From positions 56,193,325 through 56,257,324 of the forward strand of contig QCXZ01000064.1 in NCBI GenBank assembly GCA_025024175.1: 64,000 bases of DNA, read 5' to 3'. Source of the stretch: Rhyzopertha dominica. Its lineage: Eukaryota; Arthropoda; Insecta; Coleoptera; Bostrichidae. The notes under the pieces are model-generated. The model did no database searches. It had not been told where the DNA came from and worked only from the letters and a program-made list of their open reading frames with translations. How positions within the stretch are numbered: position 1 is the first letter of the stretch; every line of letters begins with the position of its first letter. The translations under genes were made by a program, and so were the position numbers. Below are positions 47,115 through 59,299 of the stretch, piece by piece.

Positions 47115-47680
47115 TTTGGCAAAAGTTTAGTTTTTCAACAGTTTTTCAACTTTCGGCATTTGTAATTGTAAAGTATAAAACTAATAATTGTCAGAATATA
47201 TTTCGTGGTAATCACTTTCTTGCAATATTTAGCTAAAAGCAGAATAAAGTTACCCGTAGCACCAACATTTATAGGATCAAGATTGTGGTCTTCAACTCCT
47301 TTGTAAAGTTCCCGGTCATAGATAATTCCTTTGGAGCCACATAAAACAAAGGCTGTATCCTCATTTTTAGGTTTAGCTTTTATATAGTTTTTTGTATTAA
47401 ATGATGATCTTTGAATGCAATAATTTTTTGATCCACACATAACTTTTCATTGACTGGAATTTGGTGGATTTTTAAAATTTATCGCTATTATTTGTGTTGT
47501 CGCCAAAAATAACTTTTTACTTCGGTATTCACAAAGGCTTCTTGACATTCTTTCTACTACTTTAGATACCCAAATTTCATGTTGCAAAAGCATATTAGTT
47601 AGAAGCAAGGCAAAAGAAGACACCAAAAAGGTTACTCTTATAAAACAAACCATTTCTTTCAATGGAGAATGTTTTGTCAT
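47115..47680 (-). pseudogene. piggyBac-type transposase remnant
   Basis: On the minus strand IKAKPKNEDTAFVLCGSKGI, DRELYKGVEDHNLDP and INVGATGNFILLLAKYC match the piggyBac core (usual form KPKKWGFK-F-L--S-GY-YDFE-Y-G...GLGASG-VVL-L). The next block YSDNY, in another frame, is the YFDN-FTS motif with one catalytic aspartate. An upstream frame on the same strand (MTKHSPLKEMVCFIRVTFLV...) may be more of the same protein but is poorly conserved. Frameshifts and truncation indicate a dead copy. piggyBac inserts at TTAA; I did not find the ends. Confidence 0.65.
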
Positions 47681-48084
47681 ATCAAATTCGAAATATTATT
47701 TTGTTCTACAATGTTTTCCTATTCTCTTTCTTATTATATATTCTTGTTTTTTTTAGTGTACAAGACAATTAAATGTCTTGAATTTGCCAGTTACTGCAAT
47801 TTTCTTCTCCAGCATTGTTATTATTAAGGTCTTCTAGTGTTTTCTGTTATATCTTCTTTATCGCTATTATTATTAGAAATTTTATACTAATACTATACTT
47901 AAATTCTATACCTAAAGAATAAATACTATGGTGTTACTTTAATATAATTGAGCATTAGAGAGCTAATAACGTATGATTCGAAAGTTTTGGAAAAAAAGTC
48001 AGATGGTGGAAATTCTTATAAAAATGGTTTTATATTTTTATCAAGTTTTTCGCCATGCTCTCTTAACTATCCTAATTATATATC

Positions 48085-48890
48085 AAAAATTAATCAGCAA
48101 CAAGGGACCGTTATTTTCGATTTGCCGTAGTTTTCCTTTGACGGCCGCAGCGTCGATTTCATTACTTTTTCTAGAAATACGGCGGCGCAATTCTTCTTCG
48201 TTTTCTGCTTCCTAACCATTATTGTAGACCTTTCGATCAATATTGTCCAGAACTCTTCAATTGAACGAGCCTGAGGTAGGCTAGGAGGATTTCCTCTTTT
48301 TGGCACAAAGTTGATTTTGTTGGCCTCATACCAATCTCCTGTGATTTTAGAAAAATGGCACGTAGAAAAATCTGGCCAAAACATTATTTCATCATCTGCA
48401 TGATGCGTGTTCATAAACTGAAGCAGTTTAGAGAGACAGCTTTGGGTATAACGCTCTGCGTCTAAGCCTTCGCACCTAACACCACTGGCACTGCCGAAAG
48501 ATGAGGCCAGCCTCAGAAATGGCAACCCATACCAAAAATTTGTTCTCAAATTTTGTTTGCTTCTAAATTTAACATCATTAGCAACATTCTCGTAATCATC
48601 TGTGTAAAAACCACCAATTCCATTCATCTCATTGTTAGATAATGTGAAATATTTTTCGGTGTCCATCCCAATCGACTTGTTGACCAAATGTACTCGTATC
48701 AACGCGCGGCAACATCCCGTAATTCTCTCTTTATGTATTTTGGAGCTTTCTTCCTTTTCCGGGTCCTAAATAACCGGGGTCTACCGCTTTAAGGCAAGTT
48801 TGTACATGGTATCCCTTTTTAATATTCTTTGATTTGTGCGATACATTGTGCGATTTGTTTGTCTCGATTTCGATAAATATTGCAAATGTC
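48085..48890 (-). pseudogene. Tc1/mariner-superfamily transposase (DDEKYF type)
   Basis: A 202-residue minus-strand frame carries most of a DDE domain: IGMDTEKYFTLSNNEMNGIG (usual form MDDEKYF), DEIMFWPDFSTCHFSKITGD and QARSIEEFWTILIE. These supply the first Asp, the second Asp in FWPD and the Glu in IEEFW, so all three catalytic residues remain. ANKINFVPKRGNPPSLPQAR matches the family's KFVPK--NPPNVPQARPIE. Upstream on the same strand, to about 48890, helix-turn-helix-like remains are visible in broken frames. The start is not intact and the C-terminus is frameshifted, so it is probably inactive but fairly young. It lies beside the piggyBac remnant on the same strand. Confidence 0.75.
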
Positions 48891-50061
48891 GGCCACCTAG
48901 ACTATAAATACCTAGATAAAGATCAATTTTATAGGACATTATGCAAAGCAGAAATCAAAAACTTTTGCATTGTTTATTTAGATGACATGACATAACCTGA
49001 AGTTTTTCCCAAAACTTTCGAATATACGTTACGATTGTTGAACATTTTTGTATAAAATGTGCTCGTTTAAAAATAAGTATCGCTGTACCCGTCTGCATAT
49101 TTTTATCTGGCGTAAAAAAACTATATTACAGAGAAACTTATTTAAATTAAGAGAAGGCTTCTAATTATCATGTAGATCTTTCATATTAGCCTCATTTCGG
49201 TCATTGAGTTCAACGTATCATTATTCTGATAGCGGTCGCTTATTCTTCGTAATTTTGGTAACACGCTACAATTTGTTCACCCAAACATAAAGTACAACGA
49301 CTGCGACCGGAAGAGCAATACTGGTTTCCATTGCATTCCAGCTGCTAATAACAGTTTGATGTATGTATGTAATCCTCCACAAATCCGTGGTAACGCATGG
49401 CTGGGCACTAATTTTGCGTTAAGTGTTATAAAACTATTACGAATGCATTACCCCGAATAGGAAATGTATGGAGCGCTGTGATCAAAGCTGGGTTCAACTA
49501 ATCTTCCACAAATACCAGTTCAAATCCCACCAAACTCTGACTGATCGGTCAGACAGGTGCCAGATCCGCTGACAAATTACTCCTGCTTCGAATTCTTCTA
49601 CAAGACGTGATTTACGAAGACACGACAAGAAATAGCTTACTTAAAAATCAAGTAGCGCAGGTACTTTCACCGTCTTCCTCACATCAGTTTGTTTATGAAG
49701 TTCATCAATCATCGAGCATTAGATAGGCCTAGATGTTAGAGCATATTCTCTCCCACTTTTTTGGTCTTTTTTGTTTCTCGCGCGGCATTATCCTTTTCAT
49801 TAATCATATTATATTATGTATTTCCGCTATTAATATAGATGAACCTAGTATCCATAAACTTTTTGCTCCATATATTTGTTTATGTAATGAGCTTGTAAGG
49901 ATTCTTCCTACCCTAACTTTTGAATGCGTTAAGTTAGAAGCTGCGATTGAAATTTCGGTAATATCGTTGACAAATGACCCCCTTTTAAAACAGTGAACTG
50001 ATTCATCAACGTGGAGTTTTGATTTAATAGAAATTATTAAAGAATCAATTTCTTTTTCACC
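48891..50061. other. no gene seen
   Basis: Open frame 49733-49996 is unrecognised. CAGTTCAAATCCCACC near 49518 resembles a Pol III box B, but no tRNA fold surrounds it. Confidence 0.4.
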
Positions 50062-50580
50062 TTATTAAATATTAATTGGCAGAGCGCTTTCGGCCTTAAA
50101 TGGCCATCGTGAGTTCCTTATACAATTGGTATGAAAAAATACAAATTATGGGGAAAGAGAAATTAATCTTGGTAGAAGCCAAAAAATCTAGACTTTAAGG
50201 TTATGACTGTAGGTTGCACATTTGCAGGAAGTTACCAACACTATGATTGAATATTGAGAAAATTAATTTAAAATGGTTGAGTTAAAATTTGGAATTTCAA
50301 TTAAAACTGTAACATTTTGTCATTTAAAATTTCGTGAATCTCTAAACTTTCTAAAAAGTTTAATTTTGATTTGTTGCAAAACTGTAAAATTTCTAGATTA
50401 TCCAAACTCGTAGAGTGCTTAATAAGCAATAAATGGTTGGCCAAGGAGGAATTTGTCTTAACTACATCAGTTTTCTTATATTTTTGGAACTGTTTGACGT
50501 GTTCCTTAGCTCTGACCATCAAAAATCTCCCAATTTGTGTATGTTTGAGTGGTTTACATGTCCTGGTATTATTAAGTATG
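50062..50580 (-). pseudogene. Penelope-like element nuclease end, minus strand
   Basis: The minus-strand frame contains TQIGRFLMVRAKEHVKQFQK, NSSLANHLLLIKHS and LNFLESLEIHEI, matching the second half of a PLE GIY-YIG domain (QTGR-F--R-KEH...S-LA-HL---H...LLE-LEI). The GIY and YIG strands themselves are lost. Its tail, toward lower coordinates, has CTCACGA, then GGCC and GGCC as a perfect stem II, then GAAAGCGCTC with the self-complementary AGCGCT: a hammerhead-like motif with one change in the first box. It lies downstream of, and on the same strand as, the large non-LTR element. Confidence 0.65.
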
Positions 50581-50949
50581 TAATAAATATTACAAACCGA
50601 AATTACATTTAGTATTGTTGATAAACAATCTAAAGTAAGTACTGCATAATTTGCATGTATCTGTCTGTCATTATAACGAGAACATCCGTGGCCCCAGTAC
50701 GTTACAATTTTCTTGTACAACATGTGAATTGTAATGCTATACATAGGTACTTATAGTTGGTTAAGCTTTTCAGCAATACATTGTAACTTGCTAAGTGAAG
50801 CAAAGGAGTGTAAGCTACTCAAGCAAAAGTAACACTTCTACATATTCTTTTAAAGCTACAAAATTGCACCCAACACTTGAGCTCCATTACGCACATTATG
50901 ACAACTCAGTTTGTATATAATACATCAGTACTCTGCACAGGTATAAAAC
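50581..50949. other. spacer between PLE end and non-LTR element
   Basis: No independent gene. It may hold the non-LTR 3' untranslated region. Confidence 0.35.
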
Positions 50950-52718
50950 AAAATTAATATGTTGGCACAAATAAATACATAAACCCTAGCAACATGTTGC
51001 TTAACTGTAATGGTTATAACACATTTTTATATAACTTTTAAGTTTTTTTTTATAATCACAGCCACTCAGTTGTTTTAAATTGTCAGGCAGCTTATTATGG
51101 ATGTTGATGGAAGTAAATTTATGGCTTTTTCTTCCAACTTCTTTCTGTATTCTAGGCAATTGTAAGGATTGCTTGTGTATGTATGTGCAAGTTCTGTATA
51201 GTGGTAGGACAGTGCTTTTAGAAAATATTTTTTGCGGAGATCTAATGGCTGTAATTCTTCTTTGTCCACTTTCATAAGCACTTTGATGATTCTTTTATGT
51301 ACACCTTCCAATAAACTGAAAATAGTCTTGTTAGCAGAGGCCTAAGCTATGATGCCGTAAGTTGCAACACTATAATATAAACCATCACAATTATCCTTAA
51401 GGTGTTTGGATTAAGGACTGTACTCAGCCTAGACACTAGGTGTTTATTTTACTTTATTTACAATTTCGTCCTCCCACCTTAAGTTACAGTCAATGTTAAC
51501 TCCTAGGTATTTGTTTGTAAGCATTCTTTTAATTTTTTTGTCATCAATGTTTACATCAAAACCGCTGGGTATGCTATCAGAGTAATTGCCAAAGGTCATA
51601 CAGTTTTATTTATATTTAACGTTAAGTAGTTCTCATTTAGCCACTGTTTAACATTCTTAATTCGTGTTTCTAATTTAACTAGAACATCATCCCATGTTTG
51701 CCCTCATATATAATTACAGTGTCATCTGCATAAGGAAGTATGTTCTTTGAAAGCTTCCCACAAATCATTGATGTATATAACAAAAAGCAGTGGTCCTAAA
51801 ATAGTCCCTTGTGGTACTCCTGTTTCTGTAATATGCGCTTTTTTCATCATTCAACCTTACTAATTGTATCTATTGCCTAAATAATTTTTTAATAAAATTA
51901 GAGTTAAACCTCTAATTTCTCTAATTCGAAAGCTTTAGTCAAGTCCAAAAAGACTGGTGCAATAGGTTCACTCTGGTCCAACTTTTCCCATACAATTTCT
52001 GTTAATCTTGCTATTGCATCTTTAGTTCCTAGGGCTTTTCTAAACCCATACTGCAATTCAGATATAATACTATTTTTGTTGAGAAATGTTATTAGTCTTG
52101 TGTGCATCAGCTATTCAAATATTTTTGCAAAGTTCGATATAGTGATATAGGTCTGTAATTACTTGGTAGGTTTTTTTTCCTGCTTTGTGAATTGGAATCA
52201 CTTCTGCCTTCTTAAAGTGGTCCGGGCATATGCCTGTTTCATAACTTGCATTAAAAATGTACTCCAACGTGGACATAAAATCATCGTTTTTGCTTAACAT
52301 TTTTATTATACTTGTGTGAATGTTATCCTCCCCTTCCTTGTTTTTTAAAGAATGTATAAATTTGTTTGGCACAAGAAGAATGGTGTTTCTGTTTATTTGT
52401 ATGGCTTTATTCTATCCATCTAGGCCTAATGATTTATAATTTCTAATATGCTGTAATAGTAATTTCCCTTTTTCACAAAAGTATTTATTTAAATAATTTG
52501 CCATCTCTTTTTCCCCCTTTACCTCTAATGTACCGTCGATTGTCGTCAAATAATCCGCTTCAAATTTCCTGTGCCTAATCCCTTTGCCCAGTTTATCATT
52601 TACATATGTCCAGAGCTTTTTTGAGTCACTTTGCAAACCTTGAACTTTATTACTTTCATAATCTTGTTTAGCTTTTTTTTTAATAACTTATTTAGCTCTT
52701 TGATGTGTTGCTTGTATG

Positions 52719-52794
<76 letters not shown>

Positions 52795-53360
52795 TATCTG
52801 CTTTATATTGATTTGCTTTACAAGGTCTGTTGTTATCCAAGACTTCCTGGGAGCATTTTTACGTTATGTTTGATAAGTTGATTTTTCTACTATATTCTTT
52901 ATTTTCATAATCAGTAAATTTGTTCTCTAATTTCCTCGCAATTTTCTGTATTAGCTAATCTCCTATTATCAATCTTCTTTAAAACCTCGGTGGACTTTGT
53001 TACTTTCTCATTCTCATTGATTTAAAAAAAACAGTAGAAAATGATCTGTAAAATTATAATTAAATTTTATCGGAACTGTGTGAAGATTTTGTGCCTACTC
53101 TAGTACTATCGTTGAAATAAAACAAGTTGTTCAAAGATTCAACACTAGCAGCGTCGTTCTTATTATTCGTAGAGATTATTAATAAACATTTGTTTTTCAT
53201 AGTCATGTGATCTGTATAGAGCACTAATTAATATTTTCTTATTTACAGCCAATTCCACTTCTAGGTTTATTACTTCTGTGAGTCCCACTTTTGTACAGCT
53301 AACACTGTGTATAACATTAATCCCATAATATATAATTTTTATCCAGAACATTGAAGTACC
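50950..53360 (-). pseudogene. CR1/Jockey-like non-LTR retrotransposon ORF2, minus strand
   Basis: Read from high to low coordinates this is one decayed ORF2. The endonuclease end shows VELAVNKKILISALYRSHDY. After a linker split by an ATT microsatellite come SDSKKLWTYVNDKLGKGIRH, GICPDHFKKAEVIPIHKAGK, ELQYGFRKALGTKDAI and VFLDLTKAFE, with the first RT aspartate. GVPQGTI (51799-51820) and ILPYADDTVIIYEG with YADD at 51721-51732 follow. The C-terminal end reads LRKKYFLKALSYHYTELAHT and CLEYRKK-EEKAIN. Such proteins nick DNA and prime reverse transcription from the nick. RT motifs survive, but there are many frameshifts and the first part of the endonuclease is missing. A long, moderately old copy. 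Confidence 0.85.
52721..52794. repeat. ATT microsatellite
   Basis: About 24 perfect ATT units. It sits in the linker between endonuclease and RT of the minus-strand non-LTR element. Confidence 0.97.
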
Positions 53361-54690
53361 GCAGAAATATGGCCTACATCTACGTCAGCACTAATATAGC
53401 ATATTACGGGATAGGAAATATGGTATCCAATTAAAAAAATGAGTTATTCTCGCTTGAATTGGCGAAAGTAAAGCTTTATGAAATGTATTTAAATTTAAAG
53501 GATTTATCAGTTTAAAATCTGCAAATGACTGCATATTATTTCTGGGAATAAATCGTGAAAATCGTATCCTTCTAGCTATTTTTTGTTTCGAAGATATTAA
53601 AAATGGCGCAACACACTTGTAAACGTAAAAATGCAATATGAATAACTTAAAATTCAGTTTTTACGACAAATTCAAAAATACGATAATATACAGGGTGTTC
53701 AGTTTTAAATAACGCAGTTGTCGTTGTCTACTCTATTTTTTCTCTTACAAAAAAAACATTGTGTGTTTCCATATGCAGTGATTCTGATGCATTTAGCAGT
53801 TTCCCTTTTGCTATAATATTATCAAAAGGATACAGTAGATTGGAAATCCACGTACCATAATCGATCATATCTGTGTATGAAAACATGACCATCGGCAACA
53901 GCTGCGGGTTAATCCAAATAGCATAGTATCATTCCTGACGAACATCGTTATTCAGATGATATCCGTAACGGAAAGACGGGCAATAACAACGTTTATTAAC
54001 TTGAGGATATTCAATGGAGCGCAAATAGTTGCATGGTTCAGTTATCTCAAGATTGGTACCTGAGTATGTCGTGTTAGCGATGGAATTCCACAAAACCAAA
54101 ACGACAAAACATGAACGCACGCTGTAGCTATCCGAGTGCGTCTTTTATTATGAATAACAGGCGATGGAATCAAGCGCAGGTTTATAATAGTTGGGTTGTA
54201 ATGAGAGCCTTGCACTTCACGTTCTAGGTCGAAAAGTGTTTAGCCTAAATTTTAATTCACGAATGAATGTTTCAAAAATGCTCTAGAACTACGCTGATGT
54301 CACGCTATAGAGCAATTATTTATTTTGTTGGCATAAAGCGTTAGAGAAAGCAACAGGTTGTGTNGTGCAGCGGTAAAAATCAGTAGCCTATTAGATCCTC
54401 ATAAAAAATATTTAAAAAATGATTGTTTATTTTATATAGTTGGATGAAATTACACGTTCAACTTTGAGTAACACTAATTCATCATTATTATTATTGCATA
54501 GGTTATTGTGCTAAAAGACTATTACACTCCTCAGAAATATGTACTTATGCAATCTCATCCGATTCCATAAATGCTATATCGCAAAGAAACATTGACTTTT
54601 TTTCATAAATTAAATATTAGCTGAGTGTGGTTTTCTATTGTAATCAAACTATAATGAAAAAACCCTAACCACAATAATTTGGAGAGCTTA
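53361..54690. other. no gene seen
   Basis: Frames at 53391-53636 and 53929-54120 (both minus) are unrecognised. One N at 54364. A TACAGGGTGT tag lies at 53689. Confidence 0.4.
53689..53712 (+). repeat. TACAGGGTGT-type transposon end
   Basis: TACAGGGTGTTCAGTTTTAA; same orientation as the other tags. No transposase recognised next to it. Confidence 0.35.
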
Positions 54691-54728
54691 AATACGTATT
54701 TCGGCAGCTAAACGGTCATCTTCAGTAG
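54690..54728 (-). ncRNA. hammerhead-like PLE tail, minus strand
   Basis: CTGAAGA (54719-54725), a 16-nt stem II region that pairs only weakly, then GAAATACGTATTT; GAAA is at 54699-54702. ATACGTAT is fully self-complementary, as expected for a dimer-type stem III. No PLE coding sequence adjoins. Confidence 0.5.
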
Positions 54729-54935
54729 AGTTAAGGATTTCTTGGATAACTGGGCGAATTAACCTGAGGATATTCTCCTCGCCAGGTCTTCAACGGAAGT
54801 GCAGTCAGGTCAGTAAAACATCATTATTTATACTAGATATTTGAATTTCAGGCTTGAGCGTAACCCTTATCTAATTAGTTCAAATAACACGAATCTTGGA
54901 ATCAGACCTAAATCTGAATTCTTAAAATATCTTTG

Positions 54936-56435
54936 CAAAGGCGTCGCCAGCTAGAAAGGGGCAGGAAAAAACAATCGGGGAGGGGAAAACTGCTTTTGTA
55001 ATTGTACAATTAAAAACAAGATATTGCCTAAATTTTATATATTCGTTATGTCTCAAATAAACTTTACAACACCATAAAATTTTGGAGGTTTCGGAGATTG
55101 GAGGGATTTACTTAGCTAATATCTAATCTTCGTCTTCCAAGTCATTCCGGAAAGTTATGAAAAAAATGTAAACGACATTTCACTTAACAATAAATTTTAA
55201 ACAGGGGTTTTTATATTGAATGATATTACTTATATAAATACAATAACAATCCGCTGCCAAAAGCTGGAGTATTTGTTAAGGAATGCGAATACTTATAATG
55301 AAGTTAAAATGATAAGGAATGAAATATCAAAAAGTCATAAGTGAATTAAGAACAATAATGAAATGATACGATTTCTAAAAATAAGACATCTAGACGAAAA
55401 AGATTTTATAAAAAGTTTAATTTTAATTGCAATATACCTAAAGCTATGAAAAGAAATAGAGGTTGCTATAATATTACTTGAAATACCTGCGGTTATAGTT
55501 GCATCTAGATGATTATGATTTTGATGCTGTATTTGTGAATTATTTGAATATTATTTTGGTAGGATTGGCAAACACATTTTGACGCTTTATAAAATGCCCA
55601 TTTTTTATCTTAAAACTTATTACTAACTTTAGTAAAAATAAAAGAAATTATGTAGTACATATATGTAGTTACGTTAAACTCTTAACTGACCTTAATTAAT
55701 TTTAAACCTGCGAGACACAACCTTTGTGAACTCATATTTACTCGTAATTTTGTGATTATAACATTCCATTTTATCAGAAACAAATCTTTTTGTCATGCTA
55801 ACCTGTTTACTTCTTATTATTGTTTCTTGAGTTTTTGACTAAGAATCTTTAAACACACAAATTGGAGATGATATATTGGAGGTACATTTGAACTGGGCAA
55901 TAGTTCTAATCCATAATACGTTTATTATCCAAGATTTCAAGATCAAACGGTTGTTTCCTTTTTTCGAACTTTAATGCATGGAAGAGTTTCGTTTGCTGGT
56001 AGATTAGCCGCATTTTATTTATTTAAAATTTTAAGTACCTAAAACAAAGAAATATTGATATATTTTTTGCTTACTTATACCTCTGAATAAGAATGTAATG
56101 CAAAATTGAAGAGTACACCTTATTAACCTGTAAGTAACTTACATCATACCATTGCTTTGGTATATAGGCAAAACCAGTTCAATGACGGCAGTTTAGGTCT
56201 AGTGACAGCACGGGCTGTCTGCACTAGACCTAAACTGCACTGATGAGCTATAATGATTAACCTGTAGCTATAATTATTGTTGGAGGTTATTTGGTGTCGA
56301 GTTGGCGAACGCCCCTGCGTTTAATGCTGCATTATGCAGTAATAAATTTAATAATATTCAATTAAATTAATATAAAAACTTCACACAACATAGATCTCAG
56401 TTGCCCCTCCCTGCACCCCCTTGGCGACGCCCATG
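54936..56435. mobile_element. 1.5-kb non-autonomous hAT-type element
   Basis: Flanked by a perfect 8-bp duplication, TATCTTTG (54928-54935 and 56436-56443). Ends are CAAAGGCGTCGCCAG and, reversed, CATGGGCGTCGCCAAG. The interior has no transposase frame. A 17-bp perfect hairpin lies inside at 56188-56238. Confidence 0.9.
56188..56238. repeat. perfect 17-bp hairpin within the hAT-type element
   Basis: GCAGTTTAGGTCTAGTG pairs exactly with 56222-56238; the 17-nt centre itself holds ACAGC and GCTGT. The strength of the fold is far above what the surrounding AT-rich DNA gives. Confidence 0.9.
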
Positions 56436-56642
56436 TATCTTTGTTCCTTTGGATAAAGATGCTTTCTAACGCGTTTAATGCCGTGTTTATTTAACTAATT
56501 TTAAGTTTTCACAAATTATGGGGTGAGATGTTTCTTTAATAGGTTGGGCGACACTTGACCTATCAAACCTCCAAACCTAAAATGAGCTAAATACTGTTTA
56601 AATCTATTCCCTGTGGAACGCCTGGTCTGCCTAATACATTTA

Positions 56643-56818
56643 GGCTCCGTTGCACAACGCGTGGTTAACCAGACCCCCTGGTTAACACGTGGTCAAGGGG
56701 CAGTTGTCATGGAAACGGTTCTTTTTAAGCGTTCTTCATTGGTGCTGCCTATGACAACGGCTGGTTAACCGCGTGTTAACCAGGGGGTCTGGTTAACCAC
56801 GCTTTGTGCAACGGGGCC
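56643..56818. mobile_element. 176-bp PIF/Harbinger-type MITE
   Basis: Long inverted termini (GGCTCCGTTGCACAACGCG at the left; the right end reversed reads GGCCCCGTTGCACAAAGCG) flanked by TTA on both sides (56640-56642, 56819-56821). GC-rich beside AT-rich DNA, non-coding. The 3-bp TTA target duplication is the Harbinger signature. Inner GGTTAACCAG...CTGGTTAAC blocks are themselves palindromic. Confidence 0.9.
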
Positions 56819-56821
56819 TTA

Positions 56822-58373
56822 AGGTTACAACTACTGCATTGTATTTGATACATGACCGCTTCGTCTTTTTCATCTACTTTAACCTTTGACTTTCCCAAAA
56901 CTTTTTGATACTATTATTGTCAGTAAAAGCCAGTTTTAAACGTTGTTGTAAATTTGAACAACTGGCTAATTGCTACATCAGACAGGGCCAATGAAAAATT
57001 AATTTTAAGATGAAATCTTTTTGCAATGGGTTATAACAATATTGTATAAGTGTTTGGTGATTGCGGATCAAAATTCAGGAGGAGTGGACAGTGGTTGCTA
57101 TCAGAATGAAATACGTAAATTATGGGATTTTAATGTAAATATCTATAGGCATATTTGATTATTACGGGGCTTGTTAATTGACAAACACAACAGCGATCAA
57201 AGCCTGTGATGCCACCCAGTTTATGATGCCACATCAGATAATGTTAACGAACCTTTTAATAACATGATTACAGATTCTTTCATTTAAAATCATGAAAAAA
57301 AATTAACATTGATATGTTAAAAACTGTTTACATGAGACGGAGTCAGATAGCATCCGTAATAAACGAGTTAACTGCAACAATTATCATTCATTAACCGTTT
57401 AAGCAAAATAAAAGCCATGCAATAAATGTGGGTTAGATTGCAGTAGTTTGCCTGGCTTAATACGGATTTACTATTTTATGTTCGTTTGATGCTTAAATGT
57501 CACAAACGGCAAATAAAAGAGAATCACATGAGACCGCTAGATTTTTATTGCGGGAAAGTCTCTCGTCCTGAGTTTTATAGTATTAGTTTAGAATTCCTAA
57601 AGTGATATTAGCTTTATGAGTTATACACTCATTTCTGAGGCAAACAGCTGTAGGAATATTATGCTTATTAACAATATATTTCCAGCGCCATATTGCATGG
57701 ATGGCTTTAGCTGCTCGCTAACATTTATAATTTACCAAACGTTATTCCAGAACAATCCGTGTTCTCTTCAGCATCAGTGAAACTAAACACTAGCACATAC
57801 CCAGCTTTTTCTGATCCACTGGACTGATTTTACGAGTTCTTTGTTTTGCTATGCAAACAAACTAAAAGTAGGCTGAACGAAGGAAATCTAATCGATGGAG
57901 CATAACATGTGACGCCAGTTGCATCCAGATCCGCTTGATTTGAGACACACCGCAGTACTTTTTTTACATCACATTCGGTACTATTAGTTCGGGCACAGAT
58001 TCTATTATTACTTTTTCCATAGCGATCATATTCAGGTCAAGCGATGCATGATTAGGGTGAGTTGTCAAACGCAGCAGAGCTTTCGAGAACTGCATCGGTT
58101 GGTTGATCGTTGATAGTATGGATGGAAGACAAAAGAAATCCATGGTGGATTATGTCAAGCGAACTAAAACTTCATGACTTAAAAATCACAGCTTTGAATT
58201 ATAGCCATGCTAATACAGTCTGATATCCTTTATATTAGTTATTAGGGTGATTTTTGAAGCGACATTACAACAGCAATCGNGCGAATATTTCAATATTTCT
58301 ATCCTTTTCTTTGGAATATGTATATGTATATATGCGCTCTCGTATGATGTTGAAAACTTGGTGATTAAAATAT
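56822..58373. other. no gene seen
   Basis: AT-rich; no recognised frames or strong repeats. One N at 58280. Confidence 0.4.
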
Positions 58374-59107
58374 ATGCTGAATCTTCAAACTGCTCGAAAA
58401 AAGGGAAAAACTCAAAACGTGCTTTCAATATGGAATGTAGAAAAAGCTATTGAAAGACAATATTGGCCGGCAGTAACGTCTTACTTTTTGGAACTTGGAG
58501 AAGACAACTGTAACAAAGTTATTTGGGAATTCATTTGCAGTCAACAACACGAACAAGATGATTTATAGGTTCAAATGTCGATGCCTGAACGTTAAGTGTA
58601 TTTTATACACCATTATACCAATCTGCTGAATAGATCAATAATTCTTAAGTTAGAAAACATTGATTTAACCATCACCGAAGTTCATCAAGTCATGTTTGAT
58701 TCGAGAAGGAAACTTACAGAGAGACTGAATTCTTTTCTTTGAAAGCAAAGTTTAAGGTAGTCTAAAGCATTTTATAACTATTAGAAGAAATAAAATTTAA
58801 TCAGGAAGCTTGTAAAGTATACGATAATATAACACGTTACTTTGACGAGGATGATTTATTTAATGAGATTTCTTTCCTAAAGGCAACTTCAAGGAAACGA
58901 CAAATAAATTGAATCAATTGTGGGCAAAGGTATTCCAGAATTGCGTTTAGCCGGAATTATTAAAAATTGTTTTAAACATATTTGTCATGTCCAACAAGCA
59001 ATGCGTTTGTTGAGCAAGTGTTTTCACTCTCATCGGAATTATGCATCAAAGCTTATTTCAATATGACGTGCTCGGAGTTTGCAGACTTTGTATTAAAACC
59101 TGATTAA
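58374..59107 (+). pseudogene. hAT transposase C-terminal half
   Basis: Pieces follow the order of a hAT transposase. WPAVTSYFLELGEDNCNKVI recalls the block W-ALKSYFL--GE. YFIHHYTNLLNRSI, LENIDLTITEVHQVMFD and SRRKLTERLN follow, then YDNITRYFDEDDLFNE. LLKIVLNIF, CPTSNAFVEQVFSL and YFNMTCSEFADFV are the C-terminal dimerisation region; the last run is open and ends at a stop at 59105-59107. At least three frameshifts and stops separate the parts, and the catalytic domain is mostly gone. hAT transposases make 8-bp duplications like those of the four hAT-type elements here, though nothing links this one to them. Confidence 0.75.
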
Positions 59108-59299
59108 AAGGACATGTTAGGTGCGTGCAGGAATAACTAAAAATATAGCTTATAATTTTTATGTGTAGCTATGATTTTGGTTTGAAGGCTTCCGTGATTG
59201 TTGTCGATGAGATGTTGTTTTACGGGCTGGTTCCCAGAGAAAATAAAGAAGATCAAACTGGACCCGGAGGATAGTATAGTATATATAGTATAGTAGTAG
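59108..59299. other. spacer before PLE
   Basis: Contains TATAGTATAGTATATATAGTATAGTAG simple-like AT sequence; no gene. Confidence 0.4.

Noticed and set aside
49505..49545. tRNA or SINE at CAGTTCAAATCCCACC
   Set aside because: A box B-like word alone; no matching acceptor or D-arm and no tail.
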